Part shown: piece after piece, positions 17,940-27,162 of the stretch
Position numbering within the stretch: the first letter of the stretch is position 1
How the letters are laid out: every line of letters starts with the position of its first letter
From: Bacteroidota bacterium
GTDB taxonomy: Bacteria; Bacteroidota; Bacteroidia; Flavobacteriales; Flavobacteriaceae
Direction of reading: 5' to 3'
Assembly: GCA_027621175.1 (NCBI GenBank)
Contig: JAQCCM010000003.1
Location: 88,845-132,935 of the forward strand
DNA length: 44,091 nucleotides
Notes under the pieces: model-generated
Databases searched by the model: none
What the model saw: only the letters and a program-made list of their open reading frames with translations
Told to the model about the DNA's origin: nothing
Program-made: the position numbers and the translations under genes

Positions 17940-19315
17940 TAGTGTTGGGTTACATCTACAATTTTTCCTGCAATGGCTGCTGCGGCTGCCGTCACAGGGC
18001 TTGCTAATAGCGTTCGTGCACCTTGCCCTTGTCGTCCTTCAAAATTTCTATTTGAGGTTGAAACGCAATAGGCTTCCGCGGGAATTTTATCGTCATTCAT
18101 AGCTAAACAAGCAGAACAACCCGGTTGACGTAATACAAATCCCGCTTTTTCAAAAACACGGTCTAAGCCTTCTGCTACAATTTGTTTTGCTACTTGTTGC
18201 GAACCAGGAACAATCAATGCCGACACATCAGGCGATTTTTGTTTTCCTTCCACATATTGGGCTGCAGCTCTAAAATCTTCAATTCTTGAGTTGGTGCAGC
18301 TCCCGATAAATACATGGCTGATAGGCATGTGTAATAAACTACTTCCTGCCTTTAGTCCCATGTAATTCAATGATTTGATAAAGCTTGCATCATTAGACTC
18401 TGGAATGTTTTCGCTAATTTTTATACCCATACCCGGATTTGTTCCATAGGTAATCATGGGGCGTATATCGGTTGCGTCAAAATGATGTTCTAAGTCAAAA
18501 TGCGCGCCATCATCTGTAGGAAGTGTTTTCCAATACGCAATTTTCTGCTCTAGAGCTTCGTCTTTAGGTGCAAATTCGCGTCCAGAAACGTAATCAAAAG
18601 TAGTTTGGTCAGGAGCAATCATGCCACCACGAGCACCCATTTCAATGCTCATATTACAAACAGTCATACGTCCTTCCATGCTCATTTGCTCAAAAACGCT
18701 TCCCGCAAACTCCACAAAATAGCCTGTACCTGCATCTGTACCTAACTTGGCAATAATATACAAGACAACATCTTTGGGTTGCACATCGGGGTGTACATCT
18801 CCAGAAACTGTGACGCGCATGCTTTTTGGTTTTGCGACCAATACGCATTGACTGGCGAAAACTTGCGCCACTTGGCTTGTCCCAATTCCAAACGCAATGG
18901 TGCCAAATGCACCGTGCGTAGACGTATGGCTGTCGCCACAAACCATGGTCATTCCAGGTTGCGTAACGCCCAATTCTGGACCAATAACGTGAACAATTCC
19001 TTGATACGGGTGCCCTAATCCGTATAGGGTTACTCCGTATTTTTCACAGTTCTTAGATAATTGTGTTACCTGTTTGCGCGATAGCGCATCTTGAATCGGT
19101 AAATGCTGATTTTCTGTGGGTACGTTGTGGTCGGCGGTGGCAACAACTTGATTGGGTCTAAAAAGAGGAATTTCTTTTTCTTCCAATACGTTAAAGGCCT
19201 GCGGACTGGTAACTTCGTGGATTAAATGCTTGTCAATGTACAAGATGTCTGGACCGTTTTCAACGGATGATACCACGTGGCTATCCCAAACTTTATCGAA
19301 AAGTGTTTTTTTCAT
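17939..19315 (-). CDS. leuC: 3-isopropylmalate dehydratase large subunit
   Basis: The [4Fe-4S] subunit of isopropylmalate isomerase, aconitase family. It has 458 residues, full length. Cluster ligands are visible: one Cys in [13 protein letters not shown] (~339) and two in GCSACLAMN (~400 and 403). [14 protein letters not shown] and the early DHNVPT motif are also as expected. Six bases separate it from leuA upstream and it overlaps leuD downstream. Acts in the cytoplasm on 2-isopropylmalate. Confidence 0.97.
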   Translation of the reverse strand: MKKTLFDKVWDSHVVSSVENGPDILYIDKHLIHEVTSPQAFNVLEEKEIPLFRPNQVVATADHNVPTENQHLPIQDALSRKQVTQLSKNCEKYGVTLYGLGHPYQGIVHVIGPELGVTQPGMTMVCGDSHTSTHGAFGTIAFGIGTSQVAQVFASQCVLVAKPKSMRVTVSGDVHPDVQPKDVVLYIIAKLGTDAGTGYFVEFAGSVFEQMSMEGRMTVCNMSIEMGARGGMIAPDQTTFDYVSGREFAPKDEALEQKIAYWKTLPTDDGAHFDLEHHFDATDIRPMITYGTNPGMGIKISENIPESNDASFIKSLNYMGLKAGSSLLHMPISHVFIGSCTNSRIEDFRAAAQYVEGKQKSPDVSALIVPGSQQVAKQIVAEGLDRVFEKAGFVLRQPGCSACLAMNDDKIPAEAYCVSTSNRNFEGRQGQGARTLLASPVTAAAAAIAGKIVDVTQH

Positions 19316-19321
19316 GTAGAT

Positions 19322-20479
19322 TTAACTAATTCCGGCGGTTTTCACGATTTCAGGAATATCGTCGTCGGTAATTTCTTTCTTTTTATCTGCAAAAGTTAAA
19401 AAAGTGGCATATGCCAAATCGAGTTCATCTTTGGTAAGCTCGATACCGATGTTTTTAGCACGATAGGCAAGTGCGGCGCGCCCGCTGCGTGCAGTAAGCA
19501 CGATAGACGAGGTGTCCACTCCAACATCATGCGGATTGATAATTTCGTAGGTTTCTCTGTTTTTAATTACACCATCTTGGTGAATTCCAGAGCTATGTGC
19601 AAATGCATTTGCACCAACGATTGCTTTGTTGGGTTGCACCACCATGCCCATGGCTTCGGAAACCATACGACTGGTTTCAGATAACAATTGCGTTTGGATA
19701 TTTGTATCGAGCCCTAAATTAGGATGCTGACGCATAATCATAACGACCTCCTCCAAAGAGGTATTTCCCGCGCGTTCTCCAATGCCATTAATGGTACACT
19801 CAATTTGACGCGCACCGTTGATTACTCCTGAAATAGAGTTTGCAGTTGCCAAACCTAAATCGTTATGACAATGACAAGAAAGCGTTGCCTTATGAATGGA
19901 AGGCACATGTTCCATCAGGTATTTTATTTTGGCACCGTATTCTTCCGGAAGGCAATATCCTGTTGTGTCGGGAATATTTAATACCGTAGCTCCTGCTTGT
20001 ATCATCGCCTCGCATACTTGTGCGAGATAAGCATTATCTGTTCTTCCAGCGTCTTCCGCATAGAACTCAATATCTTCTACAAACTTTTTGGCATACTTTA
20101 CAGCAGCCACACCGCGCTCAATAATTTTCTCACGCGTAGAACGAAATTTATGCTGTATGTGCGAATCAGAAGTGCCTATTCCTGTGTGAATACGTGCACG
20201 CTTGGCAGGTTTTAGGGCTTCTGCCGCTACTTCAATATCTTTTTCCACCGCACGTGTAAGCCCACAAACAATCGCATTTTGTACTGTTTTGGCTACATCA
20301 CTAACGGCTTCAAAATCTCCGGGAGAGGAAATGGGAAAACCAGCTTCTATAATATCTACCCCGAGTATGTCGAGGCGTTTGGCAAGAATCAACTTTTGTT
20401 CTTTGTTTAACTTACAGCCAGGAACTTGCTCGCCGTCTCGTAAAGTTGTGTCAAATATTTGAACGTGTTCTTTTCCCAT
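19322..20479 (-). CDS. leuA: 2-isopropylmalate synthase, short form
   Basis: First committed step of leucine synthesis: acetyl-CoA plus 2-oxoisovalerate. The TIM-barrel catalytic part has [13 protein letters not shown] (metal and substrate), [14 protein letters not shown] (metal His pair, ~202-206), NGIGERAGN and [13 protein letters not shown]. It has 385 residues and ends after the helical linker region ([13 protein letters not shown]). The C-terminal LeuA_dimer domain that binds leucine in the ~500-residue enzymes is missing. Operon context (leuC, leuD, leuB follow) argues against homocitrate or citramalate synthase. Feedback inhibition must be absent or work differently. Confidence 0.93.
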   Translation of the reverse strand: MGKEHVQIFDTTLRDGEQVPGCKLNKEQKLILAKRLDILGVDIIEAGFPISSPGDFEAVSDVAKTVQNAIVCGLTRAVEKDIEVAAEALKPAKRARIHTGIGTSDSHIQHKFRSTREKIIERGVAAVKYAKKFVEDIEFYAEDAGRTDNAYLAQVCEAMIQAGATVLNIPDTTGYCLPEEYGAKIKYLMEHVPSIHKATLSCHCHNDLGLATANSISGVINGARQIECTINGIGERAGNTSLEEVVMIMRQHPNLGLDTNIQTQLLSETSRMVSEAMGMVVQPNKAIVGANAFAHSSGIHQDGVIKNRETYEIINPHDVGVDTSSIVLTARSGRAALAYRAKNIGIELTKDELDLAYATFLTFADKKKEITDDDIPEIVKTAGIS

Positions 20480-20497
20480 CCATTATAAGGTTGAAAG

Positions 20498-20505
20498 CAA
20501 AAGTA
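20498..20505 (-). promoter_or_regulatory. -7 box upstream of leuA
   Basis: TACTTTTG on the minus strand matches TAnnTTTG and would start transcription about 15 bases before the leuA ATG. A TTG lies upstream, but too close (about 11 bases). With so short a leader there is no room for a leucine attenuator. Confidence 0.5.
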
Positions 20506-20589
20506 ACTAATTTTAACAATTATGGTAGTGGAAAATGACTACAAAATGTATACACCTGTAAAATGACAAGAAACAAAATTTAGTCAAAT

Positions 20590-21261
20590 TTATTTAACGC
20601 TATCCCACAGCGCATCTTTTGGAGGTGGTGCCGTAAACGTCAGCGGTTCTTTTAACATTGGGTGTGTTAGCGTCAGTTTTCGGGCATGTAAATGAATACT
20701 CCCGTCTTTGTTAGGTCGTTTTGCTCCGTATTTTAGGTCACCTTTTATGGTAAGTCCTTCTGTGCTAAGTTGCACTCGTATTTGATGGTGTCTCCCTGTT
20801 AGCAATTCAATTTCAACCAAGCTATATCGGTCAAATCCTTGTTTTTTGGTGTAAATCAGTTCAGCCCTTTTACTGTTGGGAACTTCCTTTTTATGTGCAT
20901 ACGATTTGTTTTGTGCAGGCTTACGCACCAAATAATGCTGCAATAGGGTAGGGGTTTCTTTTGGCGTTCCAGTCACCATTGCCCAATATATTTTTTGCGT
21001 TGATTTTTCGGCAAATTGCTTGTTTAAACGTGTTAGCGCTTTGGAGGTTTTTGCCAATACCAGAATGCCACTTGTGGGTCGGTCTAGCCTGTGGGGTAAG
21101 CCCAAATACACATTTCCAGGCTTTTGATCGCGAAGCTTTATCATGTGCTTACAGCTATCCAATGCGCACAAATCTCCTGTGTTATCGCCTTGCGAAAGCA
21201 TACCTGCTGGTTTGTTTATCACCAACAAATGATTGTCTTCAAAAAGTATTTCAGGGTGCAA
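20590..21261 (-). CDS. RluA-family RNA pseudouridine synthase, short form
   Basis: A 223-residue enzyme that isomerises uridine in rRNA or tRNA. Catalytic Asp60 lies in the family motif PHRLDRPTSGILVLAKT, and RTGRHHQIR-like TGRHHQIRVQLS provides the RNA-binding and active-site Arg. There is no S4 domain, so it resembles the compact RluC/TruC-like enzymes of Bacteroidota. The target position is unknown. It starts immediately after the panB stop (21262), so they are likely co-transcribed. Confidence 0.93.
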   Translation of the reverse strand: MHPEILFEDNHLLVINKPAGMLSQGDNTGDLCALDSCKHMIKLRDQKPGNVYLGLPHRLDRPTSGILVLAKTSKALTRLNKQFAEKSTQKIYWAMVTGTPKETPTLLQHYLVRKPAQNKSYAHKKEVPNSKRAELIYTKKQGFDRYSLVEIELLTGRHHQIRVQLSTEGLTIKGDLKYGAKRPNKDGSIHLHARKLTLTHPMLKEPLTFTAPPPKDALWDSVK

Positions 21262-22080
21262 TTAGTACTGTTCTTCTTTGTTTGGAAAATCGGAAGACTT
21301 TACGTCTTTAATATAGTGCTGCACGGCTTCTGTCATTTGTTCGTACAAATTCATATATCTACGTAAAAAGCGAGGACTAAACTCTGTGGTAAGTCCAAGC
21401 ATATCGTGAAGTACCAAAACTTGTCCATCTACGCCATTTCCTGCACCTATTCCAATTACAGGAATTTGAATTGTTTTGGCTACTTTGGCAGCTAAGGAAG
21501 CAGGAATTTTTTCAAGTACTAACGCAAAACATCCCAGTTGCTCAAGGAGTTTGGCATCTTCTATTAATTTTGCTGCTTCAGCCTCTTCTCTGGCGCGAAC
21601 GGAATAGGTTCCAAATTTATATATGGATTGTGGAGTTAGCCCAAGGTGTCCCATGACAGGGATTCCAGCATTTAAAATCCGCGTCATGGAATCTTTAATT
21701 TCTGCACCACCTTCAATTTTTATGGCATGCGCCCCTGCTTCTTTCATAATACGGATGGAAGACCGTAGTGCTTCTTTTGGATCGGATTGATAGCTTCCAA
21801 AAGGCAAATCTACCACTACCAAAGCGCGTGTTACTGCCCGCACTACAGCAGAAGCATGATAAATCATTTGATCAATAGTAATAGGAAGCGTCGTTTCATG
21901 GCCTGACATGACGTTTGATGCTGAATCGCCAACCAAAATTACATCAATATTTGCTGCATCAACAGCTTTTGCCATAGAGTAGTCATAGGCAGTAAGCATA
22001 GAGATTTTTTCTCCCTCTTTTTTCATTTCAATCAGCGAGTTTGTGGTCACACGCTTATACGCTTTTTTAGCAGCTGACAT
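21262..22080 (-). CDS. panB: 3-methyl-2-oxobutanoate hydroxymethyltransferase
   Basis: First step of pantothenate synthesis: forms ketopantoate from 2-oxoisovalerate and methylene-THF. It has 272 residues. Metal and substrate motifs [33 protein letters not shown] and VLEKIPA (catalytic Glu) are all present, as is [17 protein letters not shown]. It uses the same precursor, 2-oxoisovalerate, as the nearby LeuA. Divergent from dnaK. Confidence 0.97.
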   Translation of the reverse strand: MSAAKKAYKRVTTNSLIEMKKEGEKISMLTAYDYSMAKAVDAANIDVILVGDSASNVMSGHETTLPITIDQMIYHASAVVRAVTRALVVVDLPFGSYQSDPKEALRSSIRIMKEAGAHAIKIEGGAEIKDSMTRILNAGIPVMGHLGLTPQSIYKFGTYSVRAREEAEAAKLIEDAKLLEQLGCFALVLEKIPASLAAKVAKTIQIPVIGIGAGNGVDGQVLVLHDMLGLTTEFSPRFLRRYMNLYEQMTEAVQHYIKDVKSSDFPNKEEQY

Positions 22081-22094
22081 ATCGTTCTTTTTGT

Positions 22095-22127
22095 CAAAAA
22101 TACATTATTGAACGCACATCCATACAA
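22095..22127 (-). promoter_or_regulatory. Promoter of panB
   Basis: On the minus strand TTG (plus 22125-22127), a 22-base spacer and TATTTTTG (plus 22095-22102) give a promoter whose leader to the panB ATG is about 10 bases. Confidence 0.55.
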
Positions 22128-22129
22128 TA

Positions 22130-22168
22130 TGACATCCTGTCAGGAAATTCAAATGGCATAATGATTGA
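22130..22168 (+). promoter_or_regulatory. dnaK upstream palindrome and TGGCAT-N5-TTGA element
   Basis: TGACATCCTGTCA (22130-22142) is a 5-3-5 inverted repeat. Eleven bases later comes TGGCAT-AATGA-TTGA (22154-22168), the same spaced motif as before lon. The dnaK ATG is 26 bases further. No TAnnTTTG box is visible here, so this probably is the heat-shock-type control region. Whether it is sigma-54 or a dedicated regulator is not known. Confidence 0.45.
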
Positions 22169-22194
22169 CTGTGTACTGAAAAATATTATTAGTA

Positions 22195-24096
22195 ATGAGT
22201 AAGATTATCGGTATTGATTTAGGAACAACCAACTCCTGTGTTTCAGTAATGGAAGGGAACGAACCAGTTGTCATTCCAAACGCAGAAGGAAAACGTACAA
22301 CCCCATCTGTAATTGCTTTTGTAGAAGGAGGTGAAATTAAAGTGGGAGATCCGGCGAAACGCCAGGCAGTTACGAATCCCACAAAAACCATTTCTTCTAT
22401 TAAGCGATTTATGGGAAACAAGTTTTCAGAATCTAAAAATGATATTGAACGTGTTCCTTATAAAGTGGTGAAAGGAGATAACGATACACCTCGTGTAGAT
22501 ATCGATGGTCGTTTGTACACTGCGCAAGAGCTTTCTGCGATGGTGTTGCAAAAAATGAAAAAAACAGCTGAAGACTACCTAGGTCAATCGGTTACTGAAG
22601 CCGTAATTACTGTGCCGGCGTATTTTAACGATGCGCAGCGTCAGGCGACTAAAGAAGCAGGTGAAATTTCTGGTTTAAAAGTACAGCGCATTATCAATGA
22701 GCCCACAGCTGCTGCATTAGCTTATGGATTAGACAAAGGAGGTTCGGACAAAAAAATTGCCGTCTATGACCTTGGTGGAGGTACATTTGACATTTCTGTT
22801 TTAGAGCTTGGTGATGGCGTTTTTGAAGTGCTTGCCACAAATGGAGATACGCACTTAGGTGGAGACGATTTTGACGATGTGGTTATTCACTGGTTGGCCT
22901 ACGAATTTCAAGAGGCAGAAGATATTGATCTTCGCAAAGATCCAATGGCGCTACAACGCTTGAAAGAAGCTGCTGAAAAAGCAAAAATTGAATTGTCCTC
23001 TTCTACACAAACAGAAATTAATTTGCCATATATTACCGCTACGGCATCTGGACCTAAACACTTGGTAAAAACGCTAACGCGTGCTAAATTCGAGCAACTA
23101 GCCGATGAACTTGTGAAGCGTTCTATGAATCCCGTAAAAAAGGCGCTCGACGATGCAGGTCTTTCTACCGGCGATATTGACGAAGTGATTCTGGTGGGTG
23201 GTTCAACGCGAATTCCAGTTATCCAAGAAGAAGTAGAGAAATTCTTTGGTAAAAAACCATCAAAAGGGGTAAATCCGGATGAGGTTGTTGCTATTGGAGC
23301 CGCCATTCAAGGTGGAGTACTTACAGGGGATGTAAAAGATGTATTGCTTTTAGATGTTACGCCACTTTCTTTGGGTATTGAAACCATGGGCGGTGTGATG
23401 ACAAAATTGATTGAGTCAAACACCACTATTCCAACAAAGAAATCACAAGTGTTTTCTACTGCTGCTGACAACCAACCGTCTGTAGAAATTCATGTAATTC
23501 AAGGAGAGCGTTCCATGGCTTCAGACAATAAATCAATTGGTCGTTTTCACTTAGACGGTATTCCTCCTGCACAGCGAGGCGTGCCACAAATTGAAGTTAC
23601 GTTTGATATTGATGCAAATGGATTGATACACGTAACAGCACTTGATAAAGCTACCAACAAGTCGCAAGACATTCGTATTGAAGCGTCTTCTGGACTTACA
23701 GAGGAAGAAATTGAGCGTATGCGAAAAGAAGCAGAAGCAAATGCCGATGCCGACAAAAAAGCGAAAGAGGAAGCAGATGTGTTAAACAATGCCGATCAAA
23801 TGATTTTCCAAACAGAAAAGCAATTGAAAGAGTTTGGCGATAAGCTCTCTGCAGATAAAAAAGCACCTATCGAAGCTGGACTTGAGGCACTTAAAAAAGC
23901 CTATGAGTCCAAAGATTTGGAGGCGATAAAACCTGCTTTAGACAATATCAATGAAGCATGGAAACAAGCTTCTGAAGAAATGTACAAAGCACAGCAAGAA
24001 GCAGGAGGGGAAACTCCTCCAACAGATAACCCAGATGCATCTTCTTCATCCAACGATGACGATGTGGAAGACGTTGACTTTGAAGAAGTAAAATAA
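22195..24096 (+). CDS. dnaK: Molecular chaperone DnaK (Hsp70)
   Basis: Cytoplasmic ATP-dependent chaperone. It has 633 residues with an actin-like ATPase (1-~380: [34 protein letters not shown]), the conserved linker [18 protein letters not shown], the substrate domain (~390-500) and a helical lid. The acidic tail ends [11 protein letters not shown]. It stands alone, without grpE or dnaJ beside it. Its own terminator follows. Confidence 0.99.
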   Translation: MSKIIGIDLGTTNSCVSVMEGNEPVVIPNAEGKRTTPSVIAFVEGGEIKVGDPAKRQAVTNPTKTISSIKRFMGNKFSESKNDIERVPYKVVKGDNDTPRVDIDGRLYTAQELSAMVLQKMKKTAEDYLGQSVTEAVITVPAYFNDAQRQATKEAGEISGLKVQRIINEPTAAALAYGLDKGGSDKKIAVYDLGGGTFDISVLELGDGVFEVLATNGDTHLGGDDFDDVVIHWLAYEFQEAEDIDLRKDPMALQRLKEAAEKAKIELSSSTQTEINLPYITATASGPKHLVKTLTRAKFEQLADELVKRSMNPVKKALDDAGLSTGDIDEVILVGGSTRIPVIQEEVEKFFGKKPSKGVNPDEVVAIGAAIQGGVLTGDVKDVLLLDVTPLSLGIETMGGVMTKLIESNTTIPTKKSQVFSTAADNQPSVEIHVIQGERSMASDNKSIGRFHLDGIPPAQRGVPQIEVTFDIDANGLIHVTALDKATNKSQDIRIEASSGLTEEEIERMRKEAEANADADKKAKEEADVLNNADQMIFQTEKQLKEFGDKLSADKKAPIEAGLEALKKAYESKDLEAIKPALDNINEAWKQASEEMYKAQQEAGGETPPTDNPDASSSSNDDDVEDVDFEEVK

Positions 24097-24108
24097 CTAC
24101 AATTCATT

Positions 24109-24139
24109 GCGCCCCGCATAGCGGGGCGCATCTATTTTT
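24109..24139 (+). terminator. Terminator after dnaK
   Basis: GCGCCCCGC, loop ATA and GCGGGGCGC (24109-24129), then a T-rich run, form a strong rho-independent terminator. It runs directly into the ATG of the next gene (24140), which therefore needs readthrough or a promoter of its own. Confidence 0.9.
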
Positions 24140-24559
24140 ATGGATAAGCAAGCCATTTTAGAGTTGTTGCAAGCACGTTGTGCCAATACCTTGGTTGACA
24201 CGCTCGGTATTACTTTTGTGGAATTGGGAGATGATTATTTGGTGGCTAAAATGCCTGTAACTTCGGGGGTACATCAAGTAGATGGCGTATTGCATGGCGG
24301 CGCTACAGCTGCGTTAGCCGAAACGGTGGGCAGTGCGGCTTGTACCATTTTTTGTAAAACTGACGATGTTATCATGCGCGGTATCGAAGTTTCTGCGAAT
24401 CACGTCAGAGGCGTCCGAGATGGATTTGTGCATGCAAAAGCTACTGCTATACACAAAGGTAAAACAATGCAACATTGGTCTATTCAAATTACTGATGAAG
24501 CCAACAAACTTGTTTCATCCTGCAAGTTGACAACACTTATTCTTCCCAAGAAAAAATAG
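24140..24559 (+). CDS. PaaI-type hotdog thioesterase
   Basis: A 139-residue single hotdog-fold acyl-CoA thioesterase. The segment QVDGVLHGGATAALAETVGSAA (~52-73) is the central helix signature of the PaaI/YbdB/MenI group, with the HGG turn and the catalytic Glu. Substrate could be 1,4-dihydroxynaphthoyl-CoA or another aromatic acyl-CoA; no menaquinone or phenylacetate genes are adjacent to decide. It begins right after the dnaK terminator, and the next gene starts 28 bases after its end. Confidence 0.88.
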   Translation: MDKQAILELLQARCANTLVDTLGITFVELGDDYLVAKMPVTSGVHQVDGVLHGGATAALAETVGSAACTIFCKTDDVIMRGIEVSANHVRGVRDGFVHAKATAIHKGKTMQHWSIQITDEANKLVSSCKLTTLILPKKK

Positions 24560-24587
24560 AAGTTGTACATTTCTAAAAAATTAGAAT

Positions 24588-25496
24588 ATGTATATAGAGC
24601 AAGTTCGTAATCAAACCAATTCGTTTGGGCTGCATATTATTGGGGTTTTTATTATAGGTGTTGTTATCCTAATAGGAAATTTCCCCTTTGGAATGGCTCT
24701 TGTTGCTGCGCGTGGTGCCGATGCTACCCAACTTACTACGGTTGAGCAAATGCAAATATTGCCGTCAAATACCACCCTTTTTTTGCTTCTTTTGCCATTT
24801 GCACTTGCTTTTGGTGCAATTCTGCTCGTAAATAAATGGCTTCACAAACGATCAATGCGAGAGCTTATTACGTCACGCCCAAAGGTAGATTGGAAACGTG
24901 TGCGTTTTGGTTTTGGGACAGTTGCATTGTCTTTTATAGCAATGCTTGTTGTGGGTTATTTCATTGACCCTGAATCGGTCCAGTGGAATTTTAAACCTAA
25001 ATCATTTGCCCTATTGGTGCTTATAAGTGTCGTCATGGTGCCTTTACAAACGAGTGCTGAAGAGCTTTTTTTTAGAGGATACCTCATGCAAGGATTAGGT
25101 CGCATTTTTCCCATGCGCTTGCTGCCTTTTGTCATTACGTCAACCTTATTTGGCTTGTTGCATTTTGCCAATCCAGAAGTTGATAAACTCGGAAATATTA
25201 TTTTAATCACCTATTTGGCTACAGGATTTTTTTTAGGTGCCATTACATTAATGGACGAAGGTTTGGAGTTGGCGTTAGGTTTTCACGCAGGGAATAATCT
25301 TTTTTTGTCATTGTTTTTAACTTCAGACTGGACGGTTTTTCAAACCGATTCCCTTTTTATAGATATGTCTGAGCCTGATGTCACGGCTTACATTATAGGA
25401 CCGTTAATTATATACACCGTTTTATTTTTGGTGTATGCCAAAAAATATAAATGGGGAGATTATGCGAAACATTTAGTGGGGTCACTAAAAGTTTAA
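24588..25496 (+). CDS. CPBP intramembrane metalloprotease
   Basis: A 302-residue polytopic membrane protein (about eight hydrophobic segments) of the CPBP/Abi family, related to Rce1 glutamic proteases. The catalytic motifs are intact: Glu158-Glu159-x3-Arg163 (AEELFFRG), Phe188-x3-His192 (FGLLH) and His233-x3-Asn237 (HAGNN). In bacteria these proteins have been linked to bacteriocin immunity or processing, but no such peptide gene is seen here. Convergent with fumC; only 19 bases lie between. Confidence 0.9.
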   Translation: MYIEQVRNQTNSFGLHIIGVFIIGVVILIGNFPFGMALVAARGADATQLTTVEQMQILPSNTTLFLLLLPFALAFGAILLVNKWLHKRSMRELITSRPKVDWKRVRFGFGTVALSFIAMLVVGYFIDPESVQWNFKPKSFALLVLISVVMVPLQTSAEELFFRGYLMQGLGRIFPMRLLPFVITSTLFGLLHFANPEVDKLGNIILITYLATGFFLGAITLMDEGLELALGFHAGNNLFLSLFLTSDWTVFQTDSLFIDMSEPDVTAYIIGPLIIYTVLFLVYAKKYKWGDYAKHLVGSLKV

Positions 25497-25515
25497 TCAC
25501 AACACCTAAACCAAT

Positions 25516-26910
25516 TTACTCGCGTCCAATCATATTTTCGGGTTTCACCCATGCATCAAACTCATCCGCCGTTAGGTAGCCCGTTTGAAGAGCAGCTTCT
25601 TTGAGCGTTAGCTTTTTTTCGTGTGCTAAATTGGCAATTTCCGCAGCTTTATAATATCCGATTCTGGTATTGAGAGCCGTTACCAACATCAAGGAATTAT
25701 TTAATAACTCATTGATTTTTTCTAAGTTTGGCGTAATACCTTGTGCACAGTTTTCGTCAAAACTGACGCATGCATCACCAAGCAATTGTGCCGATTCCAG
25801 CACATTAGCAGCCATAACTGGCTTATATACATTAAGCTCAAAATGCCCTTGCGACCCTGCAAAAGCTACAGTAGCGTCGTTGCCCATAACTTGTGTACAG
25901 ACCATGGTAAGTGCCTCACATTGTGTAGGATTTACCTTTCCAGGCATGATGGAACTTCCGGGTTCATTGGCAGGAATAATAAGTTCTCCAATTCCCGAAC
26001 GCGGACCACTTGCCATCATGCGAATATCATTGCCAATTTTAAAAAGCGACACTGCCAATTGACGCAACGCACCATGTGTTTCAACAAGTGCATCGTGTGC
26101 AGCCAATGCCTCAAATTTATTATCTGCCGACACAAAAGGAAGTCCGGTAAACTCTGCGATGTAGGCAGCCACTTTTTCGGCATAGCCTTTTGGTGTATTG
26201 ATTCCAGTACCAACGGCTGTTCCACCAAGCGCCAATTGCGATAGATGTGGCAGGGTGTTTTCTAATGCTTTAATGCCATGATTCAGTTGGGCTACATAGC
26301 CCGAAAATTCTTGACCCAAACTAAGTGGGGTAGCATCCATAAAGTGCGTTCGTCCAATTTTGATAATCGTGTCAAAATCAGTAGCTTTTTTTGCCAAGGT
26401 ATCACAAAGTTTTCGCACACCAGGAAGTGTAGTTTCAATGAGCTTTTTGTAAATAGCTATATGCATCCCAGTAGGAAAGGTGTCGTTTGAAGATTGGGAT
26501 TTATTTACGTCGTCATTGGGTTTGAGTGTGCGTTCCCCTTCGCCAAGCGTATTGCCTTCAAGCACATGGGCGCGATTAGCAATGACTTCATTAACGTTCA
26601 TGTTGGACTGTGTGCCAGAGCCTGTTTGCCAAGTGACCAATGGGAATTGGTCGTCAAGAGTACCAGTTAGAATTTCGTCACATACTTTGGCAATTAAATC
26701 GCGTTTGTTAGTGTCGAGTGCTCCGAGTTCAGCATTGGTATATGCAGCTGCTTTTTTGAGTACAGCAAATCCATAAACAATGTCAATAGGCATAGAGCCC
26801 GCTGGTCCGATTTTAAAGTTGTTGCGAGAGCGTTCTGTCTGTGCACCCCAATATTTGTCTGCTGGCACCTTTACAACACCCATGGTGTCTTTTTCTTCCC
26901 TAAATTTCAT
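25516..26910 (-). CDS. fumC: Fumarate hydratase, class II
   Basis: Iron-independent fumarase of the TCA cycle (fumarate to L-malate). It has 464 residues from ATG 26910 ([16 protein letters not shown]). The frame extends further upstream, but those 36 residues are Cys/Phe-rich and not fumarase-like. Visible motifs are SSNDTFPT, the His-containing [11 protein letters not shown] region, and the superfamily signature [15 protein letters not shown], which holds the mobile catalytic Ser. Monocistronic. EFSGYVAQL and [11 protein letters not shown] are also typical. Confidence 0.97.
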   Translation of the reverse strand: MKFREEKDTMGVVKVPADKYWGAQTERSRNNFKIGPAGSMPIDIVYGFAVLKKAAAYTNAELGALDTNKRDLIAKVCDEILTGTLDDQFPLVTWQTGSGTQSNMNVNEVIANRAHVLEGNTLGEGERTLKPNDDVNKSQSSNDTFPTGMHIAIYKKLIETTLPGVRKLCDTLAKKATDFDTIIKIGRTHFMDATPLSLGQEFSGYVAQLNHGIKALENTLPHLSQLALGGTAVGTGINTPKGYAEKVAAYIAEFTGLPFVSADNKFEALAAHDALVETHGALRQLAVSLFKIGNDIRMMASGPRSGIGELIIPANEPGSSIMPGKVNPTQCEALTMVCTQVMGNDATVAFAGSQGHFELNVYKPVMAANVLESAQLLGDACVSFDENCAQGITPNLEKINELLNNSLMLVTALNTRIGYYKAAEIANLAHEKKLTLKEAALQTGYLTADEFDAWVKPENMIGRE

Positions 26911-26955
26911 GTGATTAATTTGTGTAAAAATACAAAAGCAGATGCACTTATTTTG

Positions 26956-26986
26956 TTGTAAGGTAAAGAACCAATATGTACCTTTG
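26956..26986 (+). promoter_or_regulatory. Promoter of the 53-residue miniprotein
   Basis: TTG (26956-26958), a 20-base spacer and TACCTTTG (26979-26986) match the Bacteroidota consensus closely. Transcription would start near 26990, about 11 bases before the ATG at 27001. Confidence 0.65.
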
Positions 26987-27000
26987 TCAAAACTTCGACC

Positions 27001-27162
27001 ATGATTGAATTTGATCAATATCTCGGCTTCCTAGCGTTTTTGACCATCCTTACCATTGGTTTTTGGCTGATGATCTTCCTTATCACATTTGTTGTTCCGT
27101 TTTGGTTAACAGGAAATTTGATACAATGGCTTAAGGAAAAGCGTGAAAAGGCAAAAAGCTAA
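27001..27162 (+). CDS. Small membrane protein, 53 residues
   Basis: A short frame from ATG 27001 to TAA 27160-27162. The start is acidic (MIEFDQY), one long hydrophobic stretch (residues ~8-36) contains Trp and Pro, and the end is highly charged ([10 protein letters not shown]). That layout fits a single-pass or hairpin inner-membrane miniprotein. It has a good promoter of its own, and its stop directly abuts the stop of the convergent TonB-linked receptor gene. I do not recognise the family; function unknown. Coding is supported by promoter placement, a sensible topology and lack of overlap, but not by homology. Confidence 0.6.
   Translation: MIEFDQYLGFLAFLTILTIGFWLMIFLITFVVPFWLTGNLIQWLKEKREKAKS

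Noticed and set aside
24588-25496. CPBP protease as part of a bacteriocin or lantibiotic system
   Set aside because: No peptide precursor, ABC exporter or modifying enzyme nearby; neighbours are housekeeping.
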